Source: Roseomonas indoligenes
GTDB taxonomy: Bacteria; Pseudomonadota; Alphaproteobacteria; Acetobacterales; Acetobacteraceae
DNA: 64,000 bases
NCBI RefSeq assembly: GCF_017813365.1
Contig: NZ_JAGIZA010000020.1
Location: forward strand, 20,578 to 84,577
Direction: 5' to 3'
Part shown: positions 24,181-33,045 of the stretch, in pieces
How the letters are laid out: the number at the start of each line of letters is the position of its first letter
Numbering within the stretch: position 1 is the first letter of the stretch
Notes under the pieces: generated by a model
Seen by the model: the letters and a program-made list of their open reading frames with translations, nothing else
What the model was told of the DNA's origin: nothing
The model's database searches: none
Program-made: the position numbers and the translations under genes

Positions 24181-25440
24181 GTGAGCGCCGGCGCATCCGG
24201 TGTCCTCGTCGTCGGGGCCGGCGTGGCCGGTCTCTCGGCGGCGCTGCACCTGCTGCGCGCGGGGCAGGCGGTCACGGTGCTGGACCCCGGCCCGGCGGGA
24301 ACCGGCGCCTCCTTCGGCAATGCCGGGATGATCAGCGCGGCGGTGGTGGCCCCGGCCTCCGTGCCGGGGATTGTCCGGCAACTGCCGCACTGGCTGCTGG
24401 ATCCCTCCGGTCCGGTCGCCATCCGCCCGTCGCGCCTGCCGGGCGCGCTGCCTTGGCTGCTGCGCTGGCTCGCGGCCGGGCGGCTCGGGCGGGTGCGCGC
24501 TATCTCCGCAGCGCTGCACGCGCTGCACCGGCATTCCTTCGCGGAATGGCGGAACCTGCTGGGCGCCGCGACGGCGGACGCGCTGCTGCGCCCCTCCGGC
24601 CAGGTGCTGGGCCTGGAGGCGCCCGCCCGCCCCGAAACCGCGGCGCTGGACCGGGCTCTGCGCGAGGGCGCCGGCATCCCTTCTGAGATGCTGGACCGCC
24701 CGGCGCTGGAGGCGCTTTTCCCCGGCCTCGCCCCCTCGGTGGGGCGCGGCCTCCTGCTGCCGGGCAACGGCTACTGCGTGAACCCCGGCCGGCTGATCGG
24801 CCTGCTCGGCGAAGCCGTGCGGCGGGCGGGCGGGGCGATCCTGGCGGAGCGGGTGCGGGCGCTGCGGCCCGAAGGCGATGGCTGGCTGGCGACGACGGAG
24901 GCCGGCGACCACCGCGCCGCGCGCGCCGTGGTCGCGGCCGGCGCCTGGTCCCCTCCGCTGCTGCGCCCGCTGGGCCTGCGCCTGCCGATGGAAGCGGAGC
25001 GCGGCTACCACGCGATGCTTCCTGATCCCTCCGTCGAGCTGCCAATGCCGATCTCCGTGCGCACCCGCGGCCTCGGGCTGGCACCGATGGAGCACGGGTT
25101 GCGGGCGGCCGGGCTGGTGGAGATCGCGGGACTGGATGCACCGGCCGACGAGCGCCGGGCGCAGCGCTTGGCCGCCGGGGCGCGGGCCCTGTTTCCCGGG
25201 CTGCGCCACGGGCCGCCGACGCTGTGGATGGGTCCGCGCCCCGGCCTTCCCGACAGCCTGCCGGCGATCGGCCCCGTGCCGGGCCGCCCCGGCCTCTTCC
25301 TCTGCACGGGACATGGCCATTTCGGCCTGACCAGCGGCCCGGTGAGCGGACGGCTCCTCGCCGCCCTCCTCACCGGGCGCGCGGCGCCCATCAATCCCCA
25401 ACCCTACGACCCGTCGCGCTTCGGCGGACTGCGCCGATGA
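24181..25440 (+). CDS. FAD-dependent oxidoreductase, DadA/DAO family
   Basis: The 419-residue protein has the FAD-binding GxGxxG near its start (VLVVGAGVAGLSAALHLL) followed by VTVLDPGPAG and SFGNAGMISAAVV. The C-terminal substrate domain has LWMGPRPGLPDSLPAIGP and LFLCTGHGHFGLTSGPVSGR, typical of D-amino-acid dehydrogenases. It oxidises a C-N or related bond and passes electrons to FAD. The GTG start at 24181 lies ten bases after the GntR stop. Its stop overlaps the Old Yellow Enzyme start (ATGA). In this operon the substrate is more likely a pathway amine or imino acid than free D-alanine, which is inference. Confidence 0.8.
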   Translation: MSAGASGVLVVGAGVAGLSAALHLLRAGQAVTVLDPGPAGTGASFGNAGMISAAVVAPASVPGIVRQLPHWLLDPSGPVAIRPSRLPGALPWLLRWLAAGRLGRVRAISAALHALHRHSFAEWRNLLGAATADALLRPSGQVLGLEAPARPETAALDRALREGAGIPSEMLDRPALEALFPGLAPSVGRGLLLPGNGYCVNPGRLIGLLGEAVRRAGGAILAERVRALRPEGDGWLATTEAGDHRAARAVVAAGAWSPPLLRPLGLRLPMEAERGYHAMLPDPSVELPMPISVRTRGLGLAPMEHGLRAAGLVEIAGLDAPADERRAQRLAAGARALFPGLRHGPPTLWMGPRPGLPDSLPAIGPVPGRPGLFLCTGHGHFGLTSGPVSGRLLAALLTGRAAPINPQPYDPSRFGGLRR

Positions 25441-26606
25441 CGCGCCAGGAACGGATTGCCATGCCCGACGAGACCCCCGCCCCCCTCCTCTTCGCGTCCT
25501 ACACGATGCGCGGGGTCACGCTGCGCAACCGCATCGTGGTCTCGCCCATGTCCCAGTATTCGGCGGTGAACGCCGAGCCGACGGACTGGCACCTCGTTCA
25601 CCTCGGCAAGTTCGCCATGGGCGGCGCGGGGCTGGTCTTCTGCGAGGAGACCTCCGTCTCCGAGCGCAGCCGCAAGACCTATGATTGCCCAGGCATCTAC
25701 ACCGACTCCCAGGCAACGGCCTGGCGCCGCATCACCGACTTCATCCGGGCGCAGGGCTCGGCCTCCGCCATCCAGCTCGGCCATGCCGGGCGCAAGGTGG
25801 CGACGCGCGCCCCCTGGGACGGCTTCGCGCCGCTGAGCGAGGCGGATGCGGCAACGGGCCGCGCGCCCTGGTCCGGACTGGCCCCCAGCCCCATCCCCTT
25901 CCGCGAGGGCGCGATGGTGCCGAAGGAGATGGACGCGGACGACATCCGTTATGTGATCCAGGCCCATGTGGACGCGGCGAAGCGCAGCCTGGATGCCGGC
26001 TTCGACGTGATCGAGATCCACGGCGCGCACGGCTACATCATCCAGCAGTTCCTCTCGCCCGCCACGAACCAGCGCAAGGACGGCTATGGCGGCGACCGGC
26101 AGGGCCGGATGCGCTTCGGGCTGGAGCTGATCGAGGCGGTGCGCGCCGCCCTGCCGGATCCCGTGCCGCTGCTCTTCCGCGTCTCCTGCGTGGATGGCGG
26201 CGGCTGGGGGATGGACGACACCGTGGTGCTGGCGGCCGAGCTGAAGGCGCGCGGCGTGGACGTGCTGGACTGCTCCTCCGGCGGGATCGAGGGGCCGCTG
26301 ACGCTGCACATCGTGCCGCGCGTGCCCGGCTACCACGTGCCCTTCGCGGAGCGCATCAAGGCGGATACGGGCATCTCCACCATGGCGGTGGGCCTCATCA
26401 CCGAGGCGCACCAGGCGGAGGGCTACCTCCAGGCCGGAAGCTGCGACCTGGTGGCGCTGGCCCGCGAGATGATGTGGGACCCGAACTGGCCGGTGCACGC
26501 CGCCGCCGCGCTCGGCGTGCCGAAGCCGCACGAGCTGCTGCCACGCCCCTATGCCTGGTGGCTGCAGCGGCGCGAGGACGTGCGAGCCCTGAACCGCGGC
26601 GCCTGA
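25437..26606 (+). CDS. Old Yellow Enzyme-family NAD(P)H:flavin oxidoreductase (YqjM-like)
   Basis: The 389-residue protein has the FMN-binding motifs LRNRIVVSPMSQYSA, HLVHLGKFAMGGAGLVF and HGAHGYIIQQFLSPATNQRK with DGYGGDRQGRMRF. Members reduce activated C=C bonds or ring enone systems with FMN and NAD(P)H in the cytoplasm. It starts at ATG 25437 overlapping the previous stop; ATG 25461 is an alternative. In this operon, ring or alkene reduction after hydroxylation by the molybdenum enzyme is a sensible role. It belongs to the single-domain class without an added iron-sulfur half. Confidence 0.85.
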   Translation: MTRQERIAMPDETPAPLLFASYTMRGVTLRNRIVVSPMSQYSAVNAEPTDWHLVHLGKFAMGGAGLVFCEETSVSERSRKTYDCPGIYTDSQATAWRRITDFIRAQGSASAIQLGHAGRKVATRAPWDGFAPLSEADAATGRAPWSGLAPSPIPFREGAMVPKEMDADDIRYVIQAHVDAAKRSLDAGFDVIEIHGAHGYIIQQFLSPATNQRKDGYGGDRQGRMRFGLELIEAVRAALPDPVPLLFRVSCVDGGGWGMDDTVVLAAELKARGVDVLDCSSGGIEGPLTLHIVPRVPGYHVPFAERIKADTGISTMAVGLITEAHQAEGYLQAGSCDLVALAREMMWDPNWPVHAAAALGVPKPHELLPRPYAWWLQRREDVRALNRGA

Positions 26607-26620
26607 GAGGAGCGGCAAGG

Positions 26621-28156
26621 ATGGACACCACACTGCTCCCCGAGGGCACCACCCTCCTCATCGCCGGCGCCAGGGTGCTGCTGCCGGACGCGGACTGGCA
26701 CGCGCCCGGCACCGCCGACATCGCCATCGGCGGCGACCGCATCCTCGGCATCGCCGGCCGCTTCGCGCCGCGCCCGGGCGAGGCGCCGCCGGAGACGCTG
26801 GACGCGCGCGGCCACTTGGTGATGCCGGGCTTCGTCAACGCGCACTACCACTCGCACGACGTGCTGGCGAAGGGCACGCTGGAGGAGGTGCCGCTGGAGC
26901 AGTGGCGCCTCTACGCCCTGCCCGCGCAATATCCGCCGCGATCGGTGGCGGAGGTGCGGGCGCGCACCATGCTCGGCGCGCTGGAATGCCTGCGCAGCGG
27001 CATGACCACCGTGCAGGACATGCTCACCCTCTACCCCTTCGATCCGGCGCATCTGGACACGGTGATCCGGACCTATGAGGAGCTGGGCATCCGCGTCGTC
27101 TTCTCCCTGCAGTACGGGGACCGGAAGGGGCTGGATACCGTGCCCTTCTGGAAGGAGATCTTCCCGCCGGAGCTGCACCCGCTTCTCTCCTCCGCCGCGG
27201 AGCCGGAGAAGAACTTCGACCTGCTCTCCTATTTCGAGGAGAACTGCCTCAAGGCCCCGGCGCGGAGCACCGTGCACTGGGCGCTCGGCCCCTCCGCGCC
27301 GGAGCGCTGCACGCCCGGGCTGATGGCGCGCACGACGGACCTGGCGAAGCGCTACGACCTGCCGGTCTACTCCCACATCTACGAGTCCAAGGGCATGGCC
27401 CTGCAGGCCCGGCACGAGTTGGGGCAGTATGGCGGATCGCTGATCCGCCGCCTGCACGCGGAGGGCGCGCTGGGCCCGCACATGAACTTCGCCCACTCCG
27501 TCTGGCTGGCCCCCGACGAGATCGAGATCCTGGCGGAGACCGGCGCGGGCACCGTGCTGAACCCGCAGGGCAACCTGAAGATGAAGTGCGGCATTCCGCC
27601 CATCCGGGGCCTCATGAATGCGGGCGTGAGGATCGGGCTGGGCTGCGACAACTGCTCCTGCTCCGATGCCCAAAACATGTTCGTGGCGATGAAGCTCTTC
27701 TCGCTGCTCTCCACCGTCAGCGACGTCATCAAGGGCCCGCCGCCGGCAATGCCCGCACTGCGAGCGGCAACGGAGGGCGGCGCGGACGGCGCGCGGCTGG
27801 GCCACCTGATCGGCCGCATTGCGCCGGGCTACAAGGCGGACCTGACGGTGATCGACCTCGCCGACCCCAGCTTCGTGCCCATGAACAGCATGGTGCGCCA
27901 ACTGGTGAACGTGGAGGCCGGCCGCGCCGTGCGCCACGTGATGGTGGACGGCAAGTGGGTGCTGAAGGACCGCCGCGTCACCACCGTGGACGAGCGCGCG
28001 ATCTTCGAGGAGGTGGCGGCCGTCATGCCGACCTTCCGCCAGGACTTCGCGGAGATTACCGCGCGCGTCGCCCGCCTCCAGCCCTGGCTGGATCAGGCGC
28101 AGGCGCGGATGGACGCGTCGGACGTCGGCATCCAGCGCCTGCCGCAGCTGAGCTGA
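26621..28156 (+). CDS. Amidohydrolase, ATZ/TRZ/cytosine deaminase-like
   Basis: The 511-residue protein has the amidohydrolase metal site: VMPGFVNAHYHSHDVLAKGT (HxH), PVYSHIYESKG (His), NFAHSVWLAPDE (His) and RIGLGCDNCSCSDAQN (Asp). It is longer than typical cytosine deaminases. The family hydrolyses ring C-N or C-X bonds of heterocycles and purines with one metal ion. ATG 26621 follows GAGAGGAG/AAGG. It ends one base into the next start (TGATG). Its position next to a molybdenum hydroxylase supports a heterocycle catabolic role, but the substrate is open. Confidence 0.82.
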   Translation: MDTTLLPEGTTLLIAGARVLLPDADWHAPGTADIAIGGDRILGIAGRFAPRPGEAPPETLDARGHLVMPGFVNAHYHSHDVLAKGTLEEVPLEQWRLYALPAQYPPRSVAEVRARTMLGALECLRSGMTTVQDMLTLYPFDPAHLDTVIRTYEELGIRVVFSLQYGDRKGLDTVPFWKEIFPPELHPLLSSAAEPEKNFDLLSYFEENCLKAPARSTVHWALGPSAPERCTPGLMARTTDLAKRYDLPVYSHIYESKGMALQARHELGQYGGSLIRRLHAEGALGPHMNFAHSVWLAPDEIEILAETGAGTVLNPQGNLKMKCGIPPIRGLMNAGVRIGLGCDNCSCSDAQNMFVAMKLFSLLSTVSDVIKGPPPAMPALRAATEGGADGARLGHLIGRIAPGYKADLTVIDLADPSFVPMNSMVRQLVNVEAGRAVRHVMVDGKWVLKDRRVTTVDERAIFEEVAAVMPTFRQDFAEITARVARLQPWLDQAQARMDASDVGIQRLPQLS

Positions 28157-30498
28157 TGGACGGCGCCGCGCCCGCCGAGGGCTGGATCGGCACGCGCCTC
28201 CTCCGCAAGGAGGATGCGCGCTTCCTCGCCGGCAAGGGCCAGTTCCTCGCCGATATCCGCATGGCCGGGATGGAGGATGTCTGCTTCGTCCGCAGCCCCG
28301 TGGCGCATGGCCGGCTGAACGGGATCACGAAGCCGAAGGGCGCCGTGTTCGCCGCTGGGGACCTGCCGCCCTTCCAGCCCCTGCCCGCCGGGCCGGACCT
28401 GCCCAGCTACCGCACCGTTCCCTATCCACCGCTGGCGACCGATATGGTCCGCTTCGTCGGCCAGCCCGTCGCTGCCTGTCTCGCGCCCACGCGCGCGGCG
28501 GCGGAGGACCTGGCCGGGCTGGTGGAGCTGGACATTGCAGAGCTGCCCGCGGTGGTGGATGCGCGCGCGGCCATGCGCCCTGGCAGCCCCCTGGTGCATG
28601 AGGGCTGGCCGGACAACGCCTTCATCACCAGCGGCGCCCATGGCGGCGAGTTCGACGCCCAGCGTGCCGCCGCGACCGTCAGCATCCGCCGAGACCTGCG
28701 GATGAACCGGCAGGCCGTGGTGCCGCTGGAGCCGCGCGGGGTGCTCGCCTACTGGGACCACCGGCTGGACGAGCTGGTCGTCTACCTCTCCAGTCAGGCG
28801 CCGCACGTCATGCGGATTGGGCTGGCGCAGGTGCTCGGCCTGTCGGAGCACCGGCTGCATATCATCGCGCCCGATGTGGGCGGCGGCTTCGGCGCCAAGA
28901 ACCGGCTGATGCCGGAGGAGATCGTGGTCTGCGCCCTCGCGCTCCAGCGCGGCACGCCCGTGCGCTGGCTGGAGGACCGGCGGGAGAGCTTCCTCTCCGC
29001 CCCCCAGGCGCGCGGGCACGTCTATGACCTGACGCTGCACGCGGACGCCGATGGCAACCTCCTCGCGCTGGAAGGCGAGGTGCTGATCGACGCGGGCGCC
29101 TACGCCCTCTGGCCCACCGGCGCCTTCGCGGAGGCGAGCATGGCCGTGCGCAACCTCACCGGCCCCTACCGCATCCCCGCCATCCGGCTGCGGAACGCGA
29201 CGGTGGCCACCAACAAGCCGCCTATGGGCGCCTATCGCGGCGTGGCCCGCCCCGGTGCCTGCTTCGCGATCGAGCGGATGATCGACGAGGTGGCGCGGGC
29301 GCTGGGGATGGAGCCCGCGGAACTGCGCCGCAGCAACCTGCTGACGCCGGAGGAGCTGCCCTACCGCACCGCCGGCGGCATGCGGCTGGACAATGGTGAC
29401 TACCCCCGCGCGCTGGAGACGGCGCGGGAGATGATCGGGCTGGACGCCGTCCGCGCCCGCCAAGCCGCCGGGGAGCCGGATGGCCGCCGCGTCGGCATCG
29501 GCTTTGCCCTCTACGCCGAGCAGAGCGGGCACGGGCTGAAGGAATGGGCCCGCCGCGGGGCGCGCGTGCTGCCGGCCTACGACACCAGCACGGTGCGGCT
29601 GATGCCGGACGGCTCCGCCCAGGTGCTGGTCGGCATCCAGAGCCACGGCCAGGGGCTGGAGACCACCCTGGCGCAGATGGCCGCCACCGCCCTGCAGCTG
29701 CACCCCGACCGCATCGCCATCCGCCACGGCGACACCGCCGTCAGCCCCTTCGGCTTCGGCACCTTCGCCTCCCGCAGCACCATCTTCGCGGGCGGCGCCG
29801 CCGTGCGCGCCTGCCGCGTGTTGGCGGAGCGGCTGAGGATCATCGGCGCGCACCTGCTGCAGGCCGATCCCGCCGCTGTGGTGCTGGCTGATGGCGAGGT
29901 GCGCCACGGCAGCGCCGCCGTCTCCTACGCCGAGATCAGCCGGGCCGCCCATGTACGGCAGGAGCTGCTACCCGCCGGCATGGACCCGGTGCTGGAGGCC
30001 ACCGCTACCTATGAGCCGCCGGAGAGCGAGGGCACCTTCTCCTACTCCTGCCACGCCGCCTTGGTGGCGGCGGACCCGCTGACGGGCGCGACCGAGGTGT
30101 TGGACTACGTCGTGGCCGAGGATTGCGGGACCATGGTCAACCCGATGATTGTGGACGGGCAGGTCTATGGCGGCGTGGTGCAGGGCATCGGCACCGCGCT
30201 GTTCGAGGAGATCCCCTTCGACGAGGGAGGGCAGCCGCTGGCCACCACCTTCGCCGACTACCACATGCCCTGCGCCTCCGAGATGCCGCGCATCCGCATC
30301 GCGCACCTCGTGACGCCCTCCACAATCACGGAGTTCGGCGTGAAGGGCATGGGGGAGGGAGGGGCGATCGCCCCGCCGGCCGCCATCGCCAACGCCCTGG
30401 CCGATGCCTTCAAAGCGGAGGGCGCGGAGTTCAACGAGACGCCGTGCAGCCCGCGCCGCGTCACGGCGGCGCTGGACGCCGCGGGAGTGGCGCCATGA
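28156..30498 (+). CDS. Xanthine dehydrogenase-family molybdenum-binding (large) subunit, complex 1
   Basis: The 780-residue protein has the family features IGTRLLRKEDARFLAGKG, the cofactor-binding APDVGGGFGAKNRL, MGAYRGVARPGACFAIERM, GIQSHGQGLETTLAQMA and the catalytic Glu in VKGMGEGGAIAPPAAIAN. It would hydroxylate a heterocycle or aldehyde carbon using water at the molybdenum centre, in a complex with the FAD and 2Fe-2S proteins encoded just after it. Gene order here is large-medium-small, unlike the two complexes at 42-49 kb. It is coupled to the amidohydrolase gene by TGATG. The substrate cannot be told from sequence. Confidence 0.9.
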   Translation: MDGAAPAEGWIGTRLLRKEDARFLAGKGQFLADIRMAGMEDVCFVRSPVAHGRLNGITKPKGAVFAAGDLPPFQPLPAGPDLPSYRTVPYPPLATDMVRFVGQPVAACLAPTRAAAEDLAGLVELDIAELPAVVDARAAMRPGSPLVHEGWPDNAFITSGAHGGEFDAQRAAATVSIRRDLRMNRQAVVPLEPRGVLAYWDHRLDELVVYLSSQAPHVMRIGLAQVLGLSEHRLHIIAPDVGGGFGAKNRLMPEEIVVCALALQRGTPVRWLEDRRESFLSAPQARGHVYDLTLHADADGNLLALEGEVLIDAGAYALWPTGAFAEASMAVRNLTGPYRIPAIRLRNATVATNKPPMGAYRGVARPGACFAIERMIDEVARALGMEPAELRRSNLLTPEELPYRTAGGMRLDNGDYPRALETAREMIGLDAVRARQAAGEPDGRRVGIGFALYAEQSGHGLKEWARRGARVLPAYDTSTVRLMPDGSAQVLVGIQSHGQGLETTLAQMAATALQLHPDRIAIRHGDTAVSPFGFGTFASRSTIFAGGAAVRACRVLAERLRIIGAHLLQADPAAVVLADGEVRHGSAAVSYAEISRAAHVRQELLPAGMDPVLEATATYEPPESEGTFSYSCHAALVAADPLTGATEVLDYVVAEDCGTMVNPMIVDGQVYGGVVQGIGTALFEEIPFDEGGQPLATTFADYHMPCASEMPRIRIAHLVTPSTITEFGVKGMGEGGAIAPPAAIANALADAFKAEGAEFNETPCSPRRVTAALDAAGVAP

Positions 30499-31256
30499 AG
30501 CCCTCCGCCGTCACCTGGAACCGGGCGGAGAGCCTAGAGGCCGCCGCCACCATCCTGCAAGACGACGTCTCCGCCATGCCGCTGGCGGGCGGGCAGTCCC
30601 TCGTCGTCATGCTCGGCCTGCGCGTCACCGCGGCGGAGCGGCTGGTGGGAATCGCCCACCTGCCGGAACTGGCCGGCGTCTCGGAAGACGGCGCCGTGCT
30701 GCGGATCGGCGCGGGCGTGACCCATGCCGCGATCGAGGACGGACGCATCCCCGACGCTACGGACGGGCTGCTGGCCCGTGTCGCCTCCGGCATCGCCTAC
30801 CGCGCCGTCCGTAACCTCGGCACGATCGGCGGCTCCCTTGCGCTTAGCGATCCGGCGGCGGACTGGCCAGTGGCGCTGCTGGCGCTGGAGGCGACGGTCG
30901 TCACCACCGCGCGCCGCATCGCCATCGGCGAGTTCCTGCAGGGCGCCTACGCCACGGCGCTGGAGACGGGCGAGCTGATCCGCGCCGTGGAGATCCCGCG
31001 CTTCACCCCCGGCACGCGCTGGGGTGCGTACAAGGTTGCGCGCAAGGCCGGCGCCTTCGCGGACAGCCTTTGCGTCGTCGTGCAACGCCCGGGCGCCGCG
31101 CCGCGCATCGCCCTCGGCGCCACCGCCCACGGCGCGGTGCTGCTGGCCGCCGGCACGGCGGAGGCCATCGCGGCGGCCGATCTGGATGCGGATGTCTTCC
31201 GCCGCCGCTGCCATCTGGCATCCGTCACCCGCGCCCTGAAAGGGATGGAGGCATGA
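30495..31256 (+). CDS. Xanthine dehydrogenase-family FAD-binding (medium) subunit, complex 1
   Basis: The 253-residue protein has the FAD-binding LAGGQSLVVMLGLRV and RNLGTIGGSLALSDPAADWP motifs of the CoxM/XdhB family. It carries electrons from the iron-sulfur subunit to FAD and on to an acceptor. At 253 residues it is slightly short for the family (~270-290), with a compact C-terminal domain. Its ATG overlaps the large-subunit stop (ATGA) and its own stop overlaps the next start in the same way, so the three subunits are made together. Confidence 0.9.
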   Translation: MKPSAVTWNRAESLEAAATILQDDVSAMPLAGGQSLVVMLGLRVTAAERLVGIAHLPELAGVSEDGAVLRIGAGVTHAAIEDGRIPDATDGLLARVASGIAYRAVRNLGTIGGSLALSDPAADWPVALLALEATVVTTARRIAIGEFLQGAYATALETGELIRAVEIPRFTPGTRWGAYKVARKAGAFADSLCVVVQRPGAAPRIALGATAHGAVLLAAGTAEAIAAADLDADVFRRRCHLASVTRALKGMEA

Positions 31257-31735
31257 GGCTCTCCCTGCACGTCAACGGCACGACGCGGGCGGTGGAGGCC
31301 GAGCCGCGCGACACGCTAGCCGACACGCTGCGCGACGGCGCCGCCCTCACCGCGCTGCACCTGGGTTGTGAAGGGGGAAGCTGCGGCGCCTGCACCGTGC
31401 TGCTGGACGGCGAGCCCGTGCGGTCCTGCATCGTCCTCGCCGTCACCGTGGAAGGGCGGGAGGTCCGCACGCTGGAGGGCCTGGCCGGCGATTCCGTTAC
31501 GGAGGCGCTGAAGCGCGCCTTCCACGAGGAGCACGCGCTGCAATGCGGCTACTGCACCCCGGGGATGCTCGTCACCGCTCGCGACATCCTCCGCCGCTTC
31601 CCGGGCCCGGACGAGGCAATGATCCGCCGCGAGCTGGCCGGGCAGATCTGCCGCTGCACCGGCTACATGGGCATCGTCGCGGCCATCCGCCGCGTGGGCG
31701 AGGCCCTGCAGGAGACATCCGGAGCCGGTGCGTGA
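31253..31735 (+). CDS. Xanthine dehydrogenase-family 2Fe-2S (small) subunit, complex 1
   Basis: The 160-residue protein has both iron-sulfur clusters: the plant-ferredoxin type (LGCEGGSCGACTVLLDG plus RSCIVLAV) and the second set (HALQCGYCTPGML and GQICRCTGYMGIV). All eight cysteines are present. It passes electrons from molybdenum to the FAD subunit. It overlaps the FAD gene by ATGA and is followed by the binding-protein gene after 58 bases. Confidence 0.93.
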   Translation: MRLSLHVNGTTRAVEAEPRDTLADTLRDGAALTALHLGCEGGSCGACTVLLDGEPVRSCIVLAVTVEGREVRTLEGLAGDSVTEALKRAFHEEHALQCGYCTPGMLVTARDILRRFPGPDEAMIRRELAGQICRCTGYMGIVAAIRRVGEALQETSGAGA

Positions 31736-31793
31736 CGACATGGGCCACAGACGCAAGCCAGCACCGCCGCCATTTTCCCGAAAGGTCACGTCC

Positions 31794-32825
31794 ATGCTGA
31801 ACCGCAAGCAGTTCCTCCAGGGCGCGCTCGGCGCGCTGCTGGCACCCACCGTCAGCCGCACCGCGGCGGCCCAGACCACCGCCATCCGCTGCGTGCTGAA
31901 TTGGTCGCTCGCCGGCGATACAGCGCCTTTCTTCCTGGCTGCCGACCGCGGCTACTTCGCCGAAGAGAAGCTGGAGGTCACGCTCGACACCTCCAACGGC
32001 TCGGGCGACGCCGTGACGCGCGTGGCCTCCGGCGCCTACCAGATGGGCGTGGCGGACGTGGCCACGCTGGTGGATTTCGCGGTGCGCCAGCCGCAGGTGG
32101 CGCCGCGCACGGTGATGATGCTCTTCGACCGCTCGCCCCAGGCGATCATGGCCATGAAGCGCAGCGGAATCACAAAACTGTCCGACCTGCCGGGCCACGT
32201 CATGGGCGTCGGCACCTCCGACGGCGCCTCCCGCCTTTTTCCCGCGCTGCTGCGCAAGAACGGGCTGGATATCAACCGGATCGAAAAGAAGTCCATCACG
32301 CCGCCGCTGCGCGAGCCCATGCTCATCACCGGCCAGGTGGACGCTGCCTGCGCCTACGACTTCACGAGCTGGTTCAATCTCAAGGCCCGCGGCGTAAAAC
32401 GCGAGGACGTCAGCATCCTCTACTACGCCGATAACGGCTTAGACCTCTACGGCAACTCCATCATCGCCGGCCGCCCCATCCTGGAGAGCAACCCGGAGGC
32501 CGTGCGCCGGTTCACCCGTGCCGCCGCGAAGGGCTGGCGCGACGCCATGGCCGAGCCCGCCGCCGCGGCCGCTGTGCTGAAGAAGAGGTCCGCCCTGATC
32601 GATATCGCCATCGAGACGGAGCGCGTAACCTGGATCCGCGACAACGAGGTCCGCACGCCCTACACCCTGCAGAACGGTATCGGCAGGATCGATCCCCAGC
32701 GGCTGCGCAGCGACATCGCTACCTTGGTGGGCGGCTTCGGCCTTTCCACCACGCCGGCGCTGGAGACGATCTACGACGACCGCTTCCTGCCGGACATCGC
32801 GGACCGGGTCATCCGCGCTGACTGA
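31794..32825 (+). CDS. ABC-type substrate-binding protein, NMT1/THI5-like
   Basis: The 343-residue protein has a signal region (MLNRKQFLQGALGALLAP, ending near SRTAAAQTT) and the NMT1-like core IRCVLNWSLAGDTAPFFLAA, DRGYFAEEKLEVTL, SGAYQMGVADVATLVDF and later LPGHVMGVGTSDGAS. In this family the proteins deliver aromatic or heterocyclic compounds, pyrimidine precursors or sulfonates to ABC permeases. No permease or ATPase gene is linked; an IS5 element follows 220 bases downstream and may have separated them. AAAGGT precedes the ATG at 31794 by eight bases. It probably serves uptake of the operon substrate. Confidence 0.8.
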   Translation: MLNRKQFLQGALGALLAPTVSRTAAAQTTAIRCVLNWSLAGDTAPFFLAADRGYFAEEKLEVTLDTSNGSGDAVTRVASGAYQMGVADVATLVDFAVRQPQVAPRTVMMLFDRSPQAIMAMKRSGITKLSDLPGHVMGVGTSDGASRLFPALLRKNGLDINRIEKKSITPPLREPMLITGQVDAACAYDFTSWFNLKARGVKREDVSILYYADNGLDLYGNSIIAGRPILESNPEAVRRFTRAAAKGWRDAMAEPAAAAAVLKKRSALIDIAIETERVTWIRDNEVRTPYTLQNGIGRIDPQRLRSDIATLVGGFGLSTTPALETIYDDRFLPDIADRVIRAD

Positions 32826-33045
32826 GGTCCTTGGGCATATAAGCAGGTCCGACTGGATGCGGATGGTTTTCTGACTGGCTCGCGATCATCCGGGGCGTGA
32901 TGTAGGCCCTCCCCGCTGGCGATCGCTCCGCGTGCCGGCGGGAACTTTGGACGGCCGAAACCGGATGAAGGCGAGTCCACAGTGCGGGCGCCGCAGGAGA
33001 GGTGTGCGTTGCGGGAGCATTGATCTGGACGTTCGAGTTCTGCGC

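Noticed and set aside
22323..24767. 814-codon minus-strand frame including the TctC gene
   Set aside because: Only the part from 23297 onward is TctC. The upstream extension is antisense of the GntR and DadA-like genes and has no similarity of its own.
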